A DNA stretch of 64,000 nucleotides from Fomitopsis serialis (lineage: Eukaryota; Basidiomycota; Agaricomycetes; Polyporales; Fomitopsidaceae): assembly GCF_022376445.1 (NCBI RefSeq), contig NW_025954997.1:186001-250000 (forward strand). The letters run 5' to 3'. Of the stretch, positions 10,926 through 23,079 are shown piece after piece. The notes under the pieces are model-generated. The model ran no database searches and had not been told where the DNA came from. It saw only the letters and a program-made list of their open reading frames with translations. A program made the position numbers and the translations under genes. Every line of letters starts with the position of its first letter. Positions within the stretch are counted from its first letter, which is position 1.

Positions 10926-12666
10926 TCCAGATGGTGGTGGCGAGGAAGTCTCCCCAGCCCTCACCCATGCCGCCGGATTCACCCCAGCCGAGGCAGCCGG
11001 AGGTGGCAGGACCACCCGCCAGACGCGTGCTGAGACCGCGCGAGAGCTCGTGAATCGCAATGCCAGCCTCAAGATCACCGTCACGGTACGGGTTCGCAGT
11101 ATTCCAGAGGTGCATCCGGCAACGACCGTTCTGACCGTCAGGAGGAGTCATGAAGTTGGCTGCAACAAGGATGAGTTGCACGTTCTCCACTAAGCTACTT
11201 ATGACTAACCGTTGTTGTACCCGCTGCCGTCTTGAGCATTGGCTATGACGCCATCGTTCTCCTCGCCACCGCGACCGAAGTTGTGCTGCTGGAAGTTACC
11301 CGAGACCTCATCGAAGCCGTACCGGTAGTACAGATCATGCACGAGTTGCTGGTGTAGAACAACTGGGTGCCTGTCGCGTTGGCGTACTTCTGCGCCTCAT
11401 CAAGCACATCCTCCCTCTTCGTCTTCTTCGGGACCTACGTGAAGTTGAATACCAGCAACTCGCCTGCGCGGGATGGGAGCAACCGACACCGGCGATCTGA
11501 TGCCCAGCCGACGGCGGAAATGAGACGATGCGGCTGGGAGCGCTCGCGGCGGCCTCGTACCAGTTGCCCTGCATCTCGACTCGAACTGCGGCCGGTCGCC
11601 AGGAATGGACCGTGCCACGCCACACCGGGTACGGAAACCCAGCTTCCAAACGAGCTCAAGGACATCGAGTCGCCGTGGGCACTTGGATGAACGCAGCCTT
11701 CGCCTTGAGGGGTGGCGGCGTCCGGACGCTGCTCACAAGCCCGAGATCGTGCCACGACCACTGACGAAGCGCGGCTCCCAGGTCGACTGCATCTTCTCAA
11801 GGTGCGCAGCACAGTTCTCCGAGGTCCTCCGTGAGCGCCTGGTTCGGCAGCGCCTGGTTCGGCGTCGCCGCGATCATGAATGGAGCAGCGCACACGCCGG
11901 TCGCCCAGCGCATCCTCCTGGTCCGCAAACGCATGGTGGTTCGCCATGAAAACGGCGCGCTGGCGTGCTCGCAGTTCTACTGAGCCACGGGAGATCCCCG
12001 AAGCCTGCTCAATGAGCGCGGCTGGCTTGCTGTTGCCGGGCGTGACCTGCTCGCTCTGCATCAATATCCCAGAGCCTCATCGCCTCCATGAGCTGCTCGA
12101 GATGTTCCGCGCGCGACTCAAGCTCCCCGAAGAAGTCGCGCAGGCTCCGAATGCGCATCCGGAAGGCCGCGCACGAGACCAGACACAAAAGGATCTGGCT
12201 CAGCCACGGCAAACCTTTAGAGTCAGACGATGTGAGTGGTAGTAGATTGCATCGAGATGACGCCATTACATACCGCGTCACCGTAGGAGATTACGACACC
12301 GCCTCACGTCCACGTTGATGTCCCCGTCGGAGACCTCAAGCCGTGCAACAACTGGCGCACGTAGACGTGGCTCACGCCAGTGTTCTTGTCCGTATAGGAG
12401 TCCTTCCGAATGACAACGAGCTGGCAGGCGGCGTCTCCCGCGTGAGCTCTTCTGCGAAGTGCTGCCAACCTCAATGGGTCGCTGGCGCGTCTGCAAACCC
12501 ACTGGACGCGTAGACGGGGTCCGCGTGGTAAACCGCATGCGGGTGCGCAGGGCCGAAGCTGAGGGTCTTCCGACGGCGACCTGATTGCCGTGCTGTTGCC
12601 ACCGGGGTGGGCGAATGCGCCCGCGAGATCGATCGCAGCAACCGAAGCGACGAGTAAACGACGCAT
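10920..12666 (-). pseudogene. Fungalysin (M36 metalloprotease) pseudogene, 3' truncated
   Basis: Fungalysins are secreted zinc endopeptidases made with a signal peptide and an FTP-type propeptide. From the start at 12666 the minus strand gives a signal peptide (MRRLLVASVAAIDLAGAFA). Then come propeptide pieces DSYTDKNTGVSHVYVRQLL and LEVSDGDIN in two frames, VVISYGD before a GTATGT intron at about 12270, and GNWYEA with IVS-WASD elements near 11480-11570. [21 protein letters not shown] and [16 protein letters not shown] follow at 11215-11340. The catalytic region at 10930-11190 reads [17 protein letters not shown] and [14 protein letters not shown]. The zinc motif HExxH is damaged (HELSR), several frameshifts are needed, and the 3' part is replaced by dihydrolipoyl dehydrogenase sequence. 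It is clearly dead. Confidence 0.9.
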
Positions 12667-12669
12667 TGT

Positions 12670-14735
12670 AAAGAATGAAGTTTTGTTAGAGGAGCGAGCG
12701 GTCGTGGCTGTGAACCCCCCACTAGAGAGCTGGAGGAGTGGCGGTGGTTGGGGAGAACCGGCTGAGCTGCGTACACGCCGTCCTTACGCTGATCGAAGGT
12801 TGTCTATCTGAATCGGGTGCCGCTCTGGACTTGTAAGCAGCCTGGCGCGGCTCATCTGGCGCGGGCCCCGCGGAGCATACGAGCTCGGCGCAGCCGCCGC
12901 GGCGTCCGATACGGCTTCTGGCTCGGCGGTGATAATGATCGTCGGGGCTGGCGGCATTGGGGTTGTAGAGTTGCTTGGACTGCCGGCAGATGGCCTGCTG
13001 GTGTCGGGATGAAGGACGGGAGAGGAGGTAGCGGTAATCTTGAGGCGGCGCGAAAAGCCATCAGCTCCGGCCGGCACGCGGATGGCGAGGTCTACTTGAC
13101 AGCATTGTTGGGGGTAGTAGTGGAGGAGCGTGCATCCGACGAGGAGCGGGCGCATGCGGTGGTCAGGGAGTGGAAGAAGAGCCTGAGGGAGCGGGCGTTC
13201 GGCCAGCTCATTTTGCTACACTGCGAGCGCAATCCGGCGGGTCAGTCCCATGCGAAACCGGCTACGGAGCTACATACGCGGCATGCCTGCGCTGGAACGC
13301 GACAAATTTGTCTGCAGGATCTGTGTGTTGCACCAGCCTGCGGGGCGCGGCCGTGGGGAATGGCTGCGGCGACTCGGACCCGGTGGTGAGGGCGATGGCG
13401 AGGGCCTCCGGTGACGAAGACAGCGGAGGAGAGAGGATGAGGCGCCCGGCCCGTCTGTAGCTTGCGGGCGTTCGTCAGGAGCACGTACGTCGGGCGGTAG
13501 GCTCGCGTACCCAATGCGCGATGTTCGGCGCGAAGAGAGGGCGGCATGACTGGGTGGGCACGTCCGGTGAAGGCGTACCGCCGATTTGGAGCAAGCTTCC
13601 TGCTCGCTTTCCCTGCTCCCCGCGCCCGTGCTCCTACTATGCTTCCCTCCTCACATCATCCCCGCTCTGCGCTCGTCGTGTTCTGGACAGTCTTGTCGCT
13701 CGAGGCTGGACTTGCGCGAGAGACCTGGTTCGCGTGGCTAGGTTGCTTGTCACGCAGAACCACGGGACGTCGAGAGGAGGTTCTCAGATTCGAGAGGAGG
13801 GCACCTGGGTCAGGAGCGCGAGCGGAGACCGGGAGAGGTAGAGGGTGATTCCTGACAAGCTGAATGCAGCAAGAGCAGCGCGCTGGCGCTAACGCATGGA
13901 CCGCTCACACGCACCGTTCACGCGGACTCGCCGCGCGCGCCATGCTCGACCTCATCAGTGCACCTAGCAGACTCTGGCTCAGCGACGGCGCCATATTCAT
14001 GACCCTCTCTGTCGACCGTGTCCGCTCTCGACCAGCCCGGACAGTTGGACTTGGCCGAGATTTCTCGTATGCCACCGCTTTCGGTATCTACCTCACTGCC
14101 CACCACACCCTCGTCCCTATTACCTGCATGAAGGCAAAGCTCCTACAACAAATTCGGGTAACGTTGGAAACGGGCTCACGCAAGGCTCACGCAGGCGACG
14201 AACCACAATGACCGCGTCCTTCACTCGATTGTCTACCTCCACGTCGCCATCATCTCGCAGCCCCTCTCACCGCACGTTCGCAATGATTCTCCGCCGCGCT
14301 GCGTCATCCAGCTCGGTCAGGATCGTCGCTGAGTACGCCAGTTGGGTTTCGCTGGTATCACGGAATCTCACTTGGGTGGGTATTGCCTGGACTGGTGCGC
14401 CTTCGATTATCTCATTGTGGCCCTCTGCATTCTCTAACCTGCGCGCCGCAGGGCATCATCTCGTTCGTCCCTCTCGACTGGATCAGTTCGCGATGAAGGC
14501 CACCATCATCCAGAGGCTTCCTGGCTGCTGCAACGCCGCAATGGTGCAGGCTTCCGCCGCCCAGTTCCTGCGGCTGGTCCCGCGCGGGCAGAGCCGGGCT
14601 GCGCCCCGCTCGCGAGGTTACCGGGGGCCGCAACGCGCGCACTGAGGCGCCTCCTGAAGGCCGCGGCCAGGCAGCAACGGCGCGCACCCGGCTCAACCTC
14701 CGCGGTGCGCTTGCGGTTCTGGAGGTACTGGCTGA
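12670..14735. other. No supported gene; possible coding relics
   Basis: The minus-strand frame 12784-13155 begins MRPLLVGCTLLHYYPQQCCQ and turns Ser/Pro/Ala-rich. The frame 13242-13547 contains RAYRPTYVLLTNARKLQTGR. Both could be exons of lost genes, but I recognise no family and cannot link them. The rest is GC-rich without features. Confidence 0.35.
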
Positions 14736-14880
14736 TGCTCAGCCGCAGCTCTTCTGGCGGCGATCCTGCATCGATGTTCGCGTTGGGGTAGGCCCGGGTG
14801 GTCGCATCTGCAGGGTCGTCAAAGGAGGACTCGGTTGCAGTCTTTGGTCTCCTCCCCGCGGCGGCCAGCAGAGCGAGTTC
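14735..14880 (-). pseudogene. Gene fragment, copy 2 of an inverted pair with 4010-4165
   Basis: The minus strand reads SSFDDPADATTRAYPNANID, then an Glu/Leu-rich stretch ending SQYLQNRKRTAE at about 14700. It is the better preserved of the two copies, since its frame stays open through the whole shared region. Upstream (14880-15560, minus) the frame becomes Gly/Ala/Arg-rich and is not recognisable. Family unknown. Confidence 0.45.
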
Positions 14881-15838
14881 GAGCTCGCGCCTCTAGTTCG
14901 CGCCGGCTGCAGCCTGGCCGCGCCCGCCCGAGCGCCATCGACCGGCCTGCGCCTGCCCGCTTGCCATTGCCCGGAGCACCCAGGTTGGTGGCCGCCGCCG
15001 CCTGCGCGCTGCGCGTTGCATGCGCCGCCTTGGCTGGGCATTGGCTGCGGCGCGCAGGCGCCCAACTTCAGGTCCCGGGAGGCTGGGCGGACCGCCTTTT
15101 CCGCTGGCCCCAACGCGCTCTCCAACCGCACCGCGCCGCGCCCGCTCACCTGCAGAAGACTCCTGCAACTCGTGAATTCAGCCTGCCCGCTACCGGCGAC
15201 TTCGCCGGCGCCGAGATCTCCCTTGGACGCCGGCTTCTGCTGTCCCCGCGGCAGCTTGGCCAACTTCCTGGTGCCCTAATCACCGGGTCTCCCCATTGCC
15301 GCGCCCAAGGCACTCGCCCCCGGCGCCCAGCAGCTTATCGAAAAACCGCGCCGCGCCCCGCAGGCGCCTCGCGCTCGCGCCGGGACCGAGTTGCCCGATT
15401 TCGAGCCTTCTGGCGAGCGCGCAACTCTGCGCACCCCGCGTTTGCACCGCTACCGCCCGCCTCTTCATGCACTTCGCCACCTTGAGTGCTGCGCCCAAGT
15501 TCGACTTCGTGCCCCCTCCATGACACCTCTAGGCAGCTCCGCACTGGCGGCGGCGGCACCGGCAACGAGGACCGGTGGAACGACGGTGGACGCGAACTGC
15601 AGAGCGAGAATTAGCACGATAGTTCAGAGCCAACATTGATTTCATAGATGTTCTGTTCCAAGCCATATCGGTACGGTGCAGCCCGAAAACTGCCAGGGGT
15701 GAATCTGTACGACTACGAGTGCATACTGCGAGCGAGCGGCGAGGAGATAGAACATACGACGAGTATTATGTGAGTGAATGAAGTGCAAATGGTAAGCAAG
15801 GTAGATAATGCGAAGACGCGCGGAAAAGGCGGGAGACT
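14880..15838. other. GC-rich stretch, no supported gene
   Basis: The minus-strand piece MGAALKVAKCMKRRAVAV (from 15498) could be the start of the fragment gene described at 14735-14880, but I cannot connect the frames. GC content falls sharply after about 15640. Confidence 0.3.
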
Positions 15839-18800
15839 CAGGCGTCGCTACGATCGTAAAGCAGGCCCGAGCCGCCTCCACCTGCGAACTGAATGAGAAC
15901 ATTAAAGGATACCACCGTGGGACTGGCGATCGCAGAAAGCAATTCCTCAAGAAGCCAGCTGTCGATTGCATTGAGGAGGGATGTCGCTTGTCCACCGAAT
16001 TCGGATCGTATACCTCGTGGACGAGCTGTGCGAGGTAGGCAGTCGGAACGACACCCTCCTTGAAGCATGTCTGCCAGCTGACGATGCCTTCCTTTTCGCA
16101 GAATGCGCGGCTCGCGACAGGGCAGGCATACGCCTCGTCACTATTGCCGACGAAAGTGATCTGGAAACCGACTCAGGATCCATATGCATACTAACGATGC
16201 AGACCTGCTGCGAGTACGAACCTTGATTTCTCGCTACCCACAATCGAGTCGGAGCCAGTGGCAGCGATGGCGAGCATGCGAGGGCGGAAGCTCGGAGAGT
16301 CGATCTCTTCAAGTGAAACGAGGTCAGAGGTGAACGTCCCGGCAGCTCGCTTCCTCTCGAACGACGCAGCGCAGGGAATGCCTGTGCGCTGGAGGAAGCC
16401 CCTGACCACATCCCCTAGACTGGCACGCCCATCGTCGAAGGCTATCGTCTTCAGGGAAGAGGGACTGTGTGCTTGACGATAATATCGAGGTAAGGCTTGA
16501 GGCTTTCGTAGCTGCCAATTCGCGTCGAACAGGCCGCCATCACGAGTGCAGCTGGTCCACCGGCGAATGCTTGAGCAGCCTGAAGAAGACTGTAAGAAAG
16601 GTAGTCCTCGGCTGATAGTGCTGCATTAACGAACCTTCGACAACGTGAACCCGTTGTGACACGGCAACTCGAAGCCTGCGCGGAAAGCACGAGTATCGGT
16701 ATGCTCTGCAACAGTGTCGTCGCCTAGCAGAGCCTTGTACAGGAGCATTGGGGCAAAAGCAGCATGGGTTTCTTCGTCACGAATCGTGTATAATGCAGTC
16801 TGCAAAATCTCGTCTCGTCATCTACAAAGCAGATCATGTGCGGCGACTTACATGCTTCCCAAGGTAAATGACAAAGTCTTCTTCAAATGGTGTGAGATCG
16901 CCAGTCGTCCCAATGCTGTCGAGCTGGATGATCTCCGCTGCGAGACGAGGATGGAAGGCCTGTGTGACCTCGCGCGTGATCGCCTCAAAGTTGCAGCCAT
17001 TGAGAAGATAGATCAACCATTCTCCTGCGATCTTCGGATTGCCATACCATTCACCAAGCAGAGGCCGACGATGGCACCGAGGGCCCCAAGCTCTTCCTTC
17101 TGTGCAGGACTCAAGGCTCGCGGAGGGCAAGCAAGGACGTTGGAGTTCTCGCCAAGCCTCGTCATGAAGTACGATGGTAAGCAGCGAGAGAATTCTGCGA
17201 GCAGTACCATCATTGTCTGCCGTTCAAGCCCATCGCCGAACGACGCAACAAGAGGCAGGTCGCCAACTTCGTGGTGCTGTATGCTGAGAACGACGAGCAT
17301 TACCACGAGGAGGAACACATGGGGCACTAGAGACTTACGCGCGGAACGATCGATTCATGGCAAGGATGTGGGTGAAGTCGCCGTTGACTGCAGCCTGGCC
17401 AAGCATGTCCTTGAAGATGACTGCCATATGCGGCACGTCAGAACCGTCGATTCGGAGGCGACAAGAAGGCCTCTGGCCATCAGATGCAGCCTCAAAAACT
17501 GCATTCCTGAGCTCTGCTAGAGCCTCGCATCGTACAGCAGGGTGGTAGGACCCAGACGCCGGACGATATGGAGTCGACCATCCCAGTCGAGGAGGGATCA
17601 AGTCCAGCACGAAACATGGTATAGTCTGTGTTCGCTGCAGAGCAGGGATCGATGATAGCTGCATAGGTGTTAAGCAGCGATGACTGAATAACAGGCACGA
17701 CACTTACTTGTGCCTGCCCAGCTCTGCGCAGCCGCGCCGATACTCGTTGTCGGGGGTGGCTCGGAGCATTGGACACTGCCGCAGGAGCAGTTGGACCAGC
17801 AGGTCCATCGTCGAGGCTGAGCGACTCCAACCCAGGACTAGTAGGGCCAACTAGGCCAAGGGCTTCTTCAACCTCGTCATCGGTGTCGCTACTACTAGTA
17901 AGCTCCGAGTCTCTGGCTAGGCACGTCGAATCACAGAGCACATTGCTATCGCGAGCATGCCCCGATCCAGGCGTCCCATCGCGTGGCAGCCCATTATAGA
18001 ATCCGTCCGAAATGCAGGTATGCGGAAGAGGCGGGCTATCGGGGAGGGCAGAGGGAAGGCGAAGCGAGACTGGGGCATTGGCAACGACTAATGAAGTTGG
18101 AGTAAACATGTGCCTGCAGCGAATGAGTAAGGAATGGACACATACCGAAGTAGACATGAAGTGCACCATCCCGGATACAGAGACGAGGCTTACAGAAGTA
18201 CAAGACAAACATAGACGACGCGAGGGTGGCGATGGTCATGTCTGGTGCAACAGGGTAGCGATGGAGCCATGCCTGTCCATCTTGGGTGGGAGTACCCTTG
18301 TTATGCAGCGACAGAAGCTGAAGCTCGAGCTGTTCGTGGCGATGCTGCGAGAAATTGAGTACCTGGGCGAAATCGTAGCCGAGAGGTGACGCCCTGAGAT
18401 CGGCGATAATATCCTCAACAAAAGTGACGATGGATGTTTCGAAAGGGCGCTCATACGTGCGCGCAAGGCCGAAGGAGTTGAGGTAGTCTCGCATGGTGGA
18501 GTAGCGAAACTGGAAAAGGGGGAACTTGTAGCCCATCGATTCGGCATCTGGAGCGAGCTACAGCAAGTGATTCAGCAAAGTAAGCCACGATTGATCAACT
18601 GAAAGGCTTACAGAAGGAGGGTATACATGAGCGACGAGCCGCAATTGACCAGCTTCAGTCAGGCATGGGCCTATCTCCTTGTGTATGCCCCGGGGGACGA
18701 CCGGAGCCTGGCTGCGTCGCGATCGGGTCGCTCGGGGAGCCGAGCTCGCCCCACGAGGCTGCCGACTTGGACCAGCTGCATTACGAGCAGCTGATGTTCG

Positions 18801-19262
18801 CCTCTCGATGTTGACTCGCTGCGAGGTGCCTGGTGCTTGTGTCGCATTGAACCCGACGAATGGCTGGGTCGGCGAGGGGGCAGCAAGTGGCATCGCAGCC
18901 TGCATAACACCTGGGAAGCCGAGCGAAGGTGCTGGCTGAGACCCATAAGTAGGAAACAGGGGGGCAGGGGCAGCCGAAAATGCGAGTTGCGGAGGTTCAG
19001 GTGGGGCCAGCGACGACGACGACAGGTGGCTCCGATGGCTGTGATATGGCGTGATCGGAGGTGCAGCACTCGCAGCAGCAGGCGATGCATCAGGCTGTCC
19101 AGTGTTGGGAGCTGACGACGACATGGTGGGACCCTGAGGGCCTGGCGACGATGCTGTCGGAGTCGAGTCGAGAGCCCGGCGAAGCTGTGCAAGCTGGGCA
19201 GGCGTGAAACCAGCTAGTAGGCCTGGGTCGAGCGAGGATTGCGAAAGGGGGCGATTATCCAT
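15838..19262 (-). CDS. HECT-like fungal protein, probably frameshifted
   Basis: Exon 1 (19262 to about 18612) begins MDNRPLSQSSLDPGLLAG and is Ser/Pro/Ala-rich. Later exons run 18557-18150, 18110-17712, 17660-17340 and 17290 onward, with clean short introns. The second half resembles the Agaricomycete HECT-type ubiquitin-ligase-like family: RIDGSDVPHMAVIFKDML, then LGALGAIVGLCLVNGM and AGEWLIYLLNGCNF, then FTLSKV, RGFLQRTGIPC, ITFVGNSDEAYACPV, and a terminal AIDSWLLEELLSAI. HECT domains transfer ubiquitin through a C-lobe cysteine, and I cannot point to that residue with certainty. Frame breaks occur near 17040-17075 (between LCLVNGM and GEWLIYLLNG) and near 15985-16010 (between HEVYDPNS and TSLLNAIDSW). 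No intron fits either, so this is a pseudogene or carries sequence errors. The HECT assignment is moderate. Confidence 0.6.
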
Positions 19263-20740
19263 GGCAGGCTAAGAGGTATCGTCAACAGGAAGGACTATTG
19301 GGAGAGCATGGATACTCACTGTGAATCTGAAGTGTCGTAAATGAACTATAGCTGCAGGGCAGCGACGAAGAACCAGACTCGGAGCTTGAAGTATACAGTG
19401 AACTCTAGTAAAGCGATGGGTCAGCTCGGATGGTAGCAAAGAACGAGAAAAACCCACAAGTCGATGAAGAGGCCAGACGACCTTTAAGGATATGAGCAAA
19501 GCATCCAGAACGATTGGCAAGGCACTCACCGATATTATGGAGAGAATAGTATGCAACAGTGAATATTGCGAGCAATGAATCTTGAGAGAGTCCGAGGTCA
19601 GGGGCATGTATGGAAACGATACACAAGTTCGAGGCACTCACGAGGTTTGGCAAGTATTAACAGTGGGCGACTGGAGGCACTTCGGTGTCAGGAACTCGAC
19701 AGCTAATCCATCGTGAGAGGGCAGAGCTCACCGATAGGGTTGTTTGAGAGGCGACAAGCTGTCAACTCGGACGAGCTCAGAGGGGAGTAAGATGGAGAGA
19801 AACTCGACGACTGAGGGGACACTAGGCCAGGTGTGACGATCCGAGTGTTGCAGGGGAAGGCGGGCAGCCTAAGTCGACTCGTTGGCTGGCGACGACAGCG
19901 ACCTCTAGTAATAGGGGCAGCAGGTAAGCCCACGAGGCATCACGAACAAATAAGCACACACCTCGTACCGACCTCGCCTACAGTGGTCTTCGGCTTCGAT
20001 CACTGGAATCGATGCAAGGATTCTAAGGAGAACAGAAACTTCAGCATCGTGCAGTCCCTGAAACACGCAAAGACTGAGATTACCGAGGAGAAAGATTTGC
20101 GACTCCTGGCAAAGGTCGGAAATACAATCAGCCACGACTCGGGGTAGGTCGACCGAAGCTCCAACCAAAGAAGCGACCCACCTCGCATAGTCCAGGGAAT
20201 CCGTACAGACCGAGATTCACGAGTAGGGATTCACTATTGGCGAACACTGGAAATGTGGTCGCACATACGAATAGGCTGACCAAAGCTCCATGTTTGAAGT
20301 ACCAATGTATATCTCTACAGGACGAGTTTACATATTCACTGTAGGGAGTCGAATATCAGATTATGACCGAGCAGTGCAGAATTATACTCTACCTCAGCTA
20401 GGGCAATGTGTACGACAGTCGGCACATCTAAGTACGAAGTGTACGAAGTTAAGCGCCGACTACAGACGAAAAGTACGATTTCCTGTACGACTTATCAGTA
20501 AGTAATTTTCCGTGATAACGACCGTCATATCTACGCCACAAGTGGCGCAGTTTGCCGTTCTACTTTTGGGAATTTGATGCCGTCTGTCTCACGGTTGAGT
20601 ACGTACTGTACCGTCTGTACTTCAACGTTTCAAACCTTCTTCCCACCGAGCATATACGACCTACGCCTCACATTCATTGAGCGTGTTGTAGCCCAGTCTT
20701 TCGTTACAGCCTGTTGCTTCACCGAAGTTCAAGTTGACGC
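19263..20740. other. Intergenic, AT-richer
   Basis: About 1.5 kb between the divergently placed HECT-like gene (minus) and gene A (plus). It may hold the promoters of both. I see no further coding sequence or RNA gene. Confidence 0.5.
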
Positions 20741-22425
20741 ATGCCTCGGTCTAACAGTATACACGATAACGCAGCGGCGGGATCCGATGACGACTCGGAG
20801 TCGGAAATCATGGACGAAATCGTGCGGGCTATGAGCAGTGAGCTCAGAAGGGCGCGAGGGCAGCTAGATCGAGTGCACGTCGAGAAGGACGACCTACAGC
20901 GAGAGCTAGATGACGTCCGCCTTCAACTGCGCGCCGCCAAAGAAGGGCAGGAACATAAGGGAAAGCGGGGTATCAGTAATTCTGTGAGCTCGAGGCTACC
21001 CGTTCGATCTCATTAACTGATGCTCCTACGCTTTTTAGCAGCATGACCAAGCACGACGGGAGGTTGATCGACTGAAGCGAGAAAAAGATGAGGAAAACGC
21101 TGAACACGTAACCCCTCGAGCTCTAATGAATTGTGGCGTATCGTAACACGCTCATGTTTGTGCAGGCCAAAGCAATGGAAGAAGTCGTGTCAAAGCTCGC
21201 GAAGCAGAAAGAAAAGTACCAGGATGCGAAGGCTGCACTCAGGGAGTCCCAGAGCGTGAGCTCGCCTCGCCTTCCTCCCAGTATGAACCTGATCGCTTCC
21301 TTAGGTCCTAGCTAAACTTCAAGATGCAGCGGCGAGTGCGGTTGCAGAGCTTTCCGGGACCCACGTCGAACTGCCCCGAAAACGCAAACGTGAGGAAGAC
21401 CCTGAGGAAGGTGCAGGTATCGCCGAGTCCCGTTCCAACCAGCAACCTGTGGCGCCTGAGACGGCGGGTAGTAACTTCAATGTCACAACATCTCGGAAGG
21501 GCCAAACGACTCCACATAGTGGAAGTAGTGTGAGTGACGCTATGCTCGACGGTACCATTTGATCTCACGAGTTCCAAAGAAGACTTCAAGCGCACGAAAG
21601 TCGAACCTCCGAGGGTTCTTGGGAATTGTTGACGGCGAGCAATTTGTTACCCCTTCCATGAATCATTGCGCGAGCCACCATGGGCAAAACTGGGACAAAT
21701 TAATGGCCGTACGTCGAATTGCGAGTGAAGTGGCTAGATAGCTAATCATGTGCATGCTTGTTCTTGCAAGGCGATAGCTAGGTGGGACGCTTGAAACTAT
21801 GAGCACCGTAATGGTGTGCTGACGTCATGCCAGAATCAAGTGTAAAACAATGTATTGCGCACAGGGCAGCATCATCTGGTCTTCTGGCTCAGCTATGCGA
21901 TGCTTGCACTTTCGGCCAGCCCATCGGTACACCTTCGAAACCCGAGCTCATGATCCATGCCTCCACGACTCATCGACCCTATACCCGGGTGAAGTACGGG
22001 AGCTCTTCTGGTCGGACAACAAGAACAACGTCTACTGCGGGACTTTCAGGTGTGCCAGTGTCGCGGAGGTGCCAGTGCAGGAGTTACTTGAGCTTCGTAT
22101 GACCGAAAGGGTAAGAAACGCGAGACTTTGCAACGTCTCTCGTTGTTGCTGACGGCATTGCCAGCACTCGTTGCTCAAACGCTTGGTCAAAAGATTACAG
22201 ACACGCGGGGTCTTTGTTCCAGCTCATAACGGCTCCACTAAGGCGGACTTCCTCCGAGATCTGTATCTCGATGGAACCCTGCTCGTACGGTGTCACAGTT
22301 TGGAATACGTCGGCCGAAACGAGCAAGTCAGCGAAGTATTTGCACAGTTTGGAAGCAAAAACTCGGCGTCCGTCAACACGACAGTCACCAAGAGTCAAAA
22401 AAAGAAGAGGCAGAGGCAGACGTAG
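20741..22425 (+). CDS. Coiled-coil paralogue A (cluster member)
   Basis: The start MPRSNSIHDNAAAG at 20741 matches that of gene B. Short exons separated by introns of about 50 bp encode a coiled coil (EIVRAMSSELRRARGQ, LDRVHVEKDDLQRELDD, KAMEEVVSKLAKQKEKYQ). A basic patch LPRKRKREEDPEE, which could be a nuclear localisation signal, comes next, followed by a linker exon with FLGIVDGEQFVTPSM. C-terminal module 1 (exon after about 21833) has GSIIWSSGSAMRCLHF, PGEVRELFW and VYCGTFRCAS. Module 2 (last exon from about 22167) has GVFVPAHNGSTKADFLRDL and LLVRCHSLEYVGRNEQVSE, and ends in the basic tail KKKRQRQT. No characterised family is recognised. The C-terminal modules faintly recall a basidiomycete domain of unknown function (DUF6697 type), unproven. 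B is its closest neighbour in sequence and position. Confidence 0.8.
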
Positions 22426-23079
22426 AAGTAGAAGCGATTACGGGGGCGATCGTAACGGTAATCTTGATGCACGTTCTCCATGTTTTGAAAGCTCTGACTT
22501 CGTTCCACTTCGCAGCTGTGGTGCGTTAGCACTATCATGCAAGGTGTTGTGAGCTACAACGTTGGCGTAACTCTGGTTCATCTCTATGTGTTTTGATGCT
22601 GTCGATTTCGTGATATCCATATATTACTGCTCACAATTCACTGTACGACGAGTCTTGAATTTCATGATACAGCGTTGCACGGACTTCTCAACGAAAGTCA
22701 CACATTCGCTCCTCCTCCTCTCTTGATCTGCTCATCATGCATCAGAGGCGAATCTAGAATGGTCAGCACTTGCCAGTGTTCGCTGCACGCTATAGTACTA
22801 TAGCGATCACGGGGTTTATGCTGCTGACTTTTGTGAATATAAAGCCGCTTGGGTCGAATACGTTCTGTACATAGTAGGTCTGTATCAGTATGTTCGCGGA
22901 AGACAAGCGAGGCAGGCATTACTACATTTAGGAATTTGATGCCGCCCTAGTAGTACGTCTGGAAGATGCACGCCCGATCCTATATGTTTCGGCCCTTCAA
23001 AATTCCTTGACATTGTCGCCTCGACGTTCAATTTTCTCTGACTTCTCCCTTGCAACCCATGACAAGTTGAAGTCGCTGT
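22426..23079. other. Intergenic between paralogues A and B
   Basis: About 650 bp. Nothing beyond possible promoter sequence for B is visible. Confidence 0.5.
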
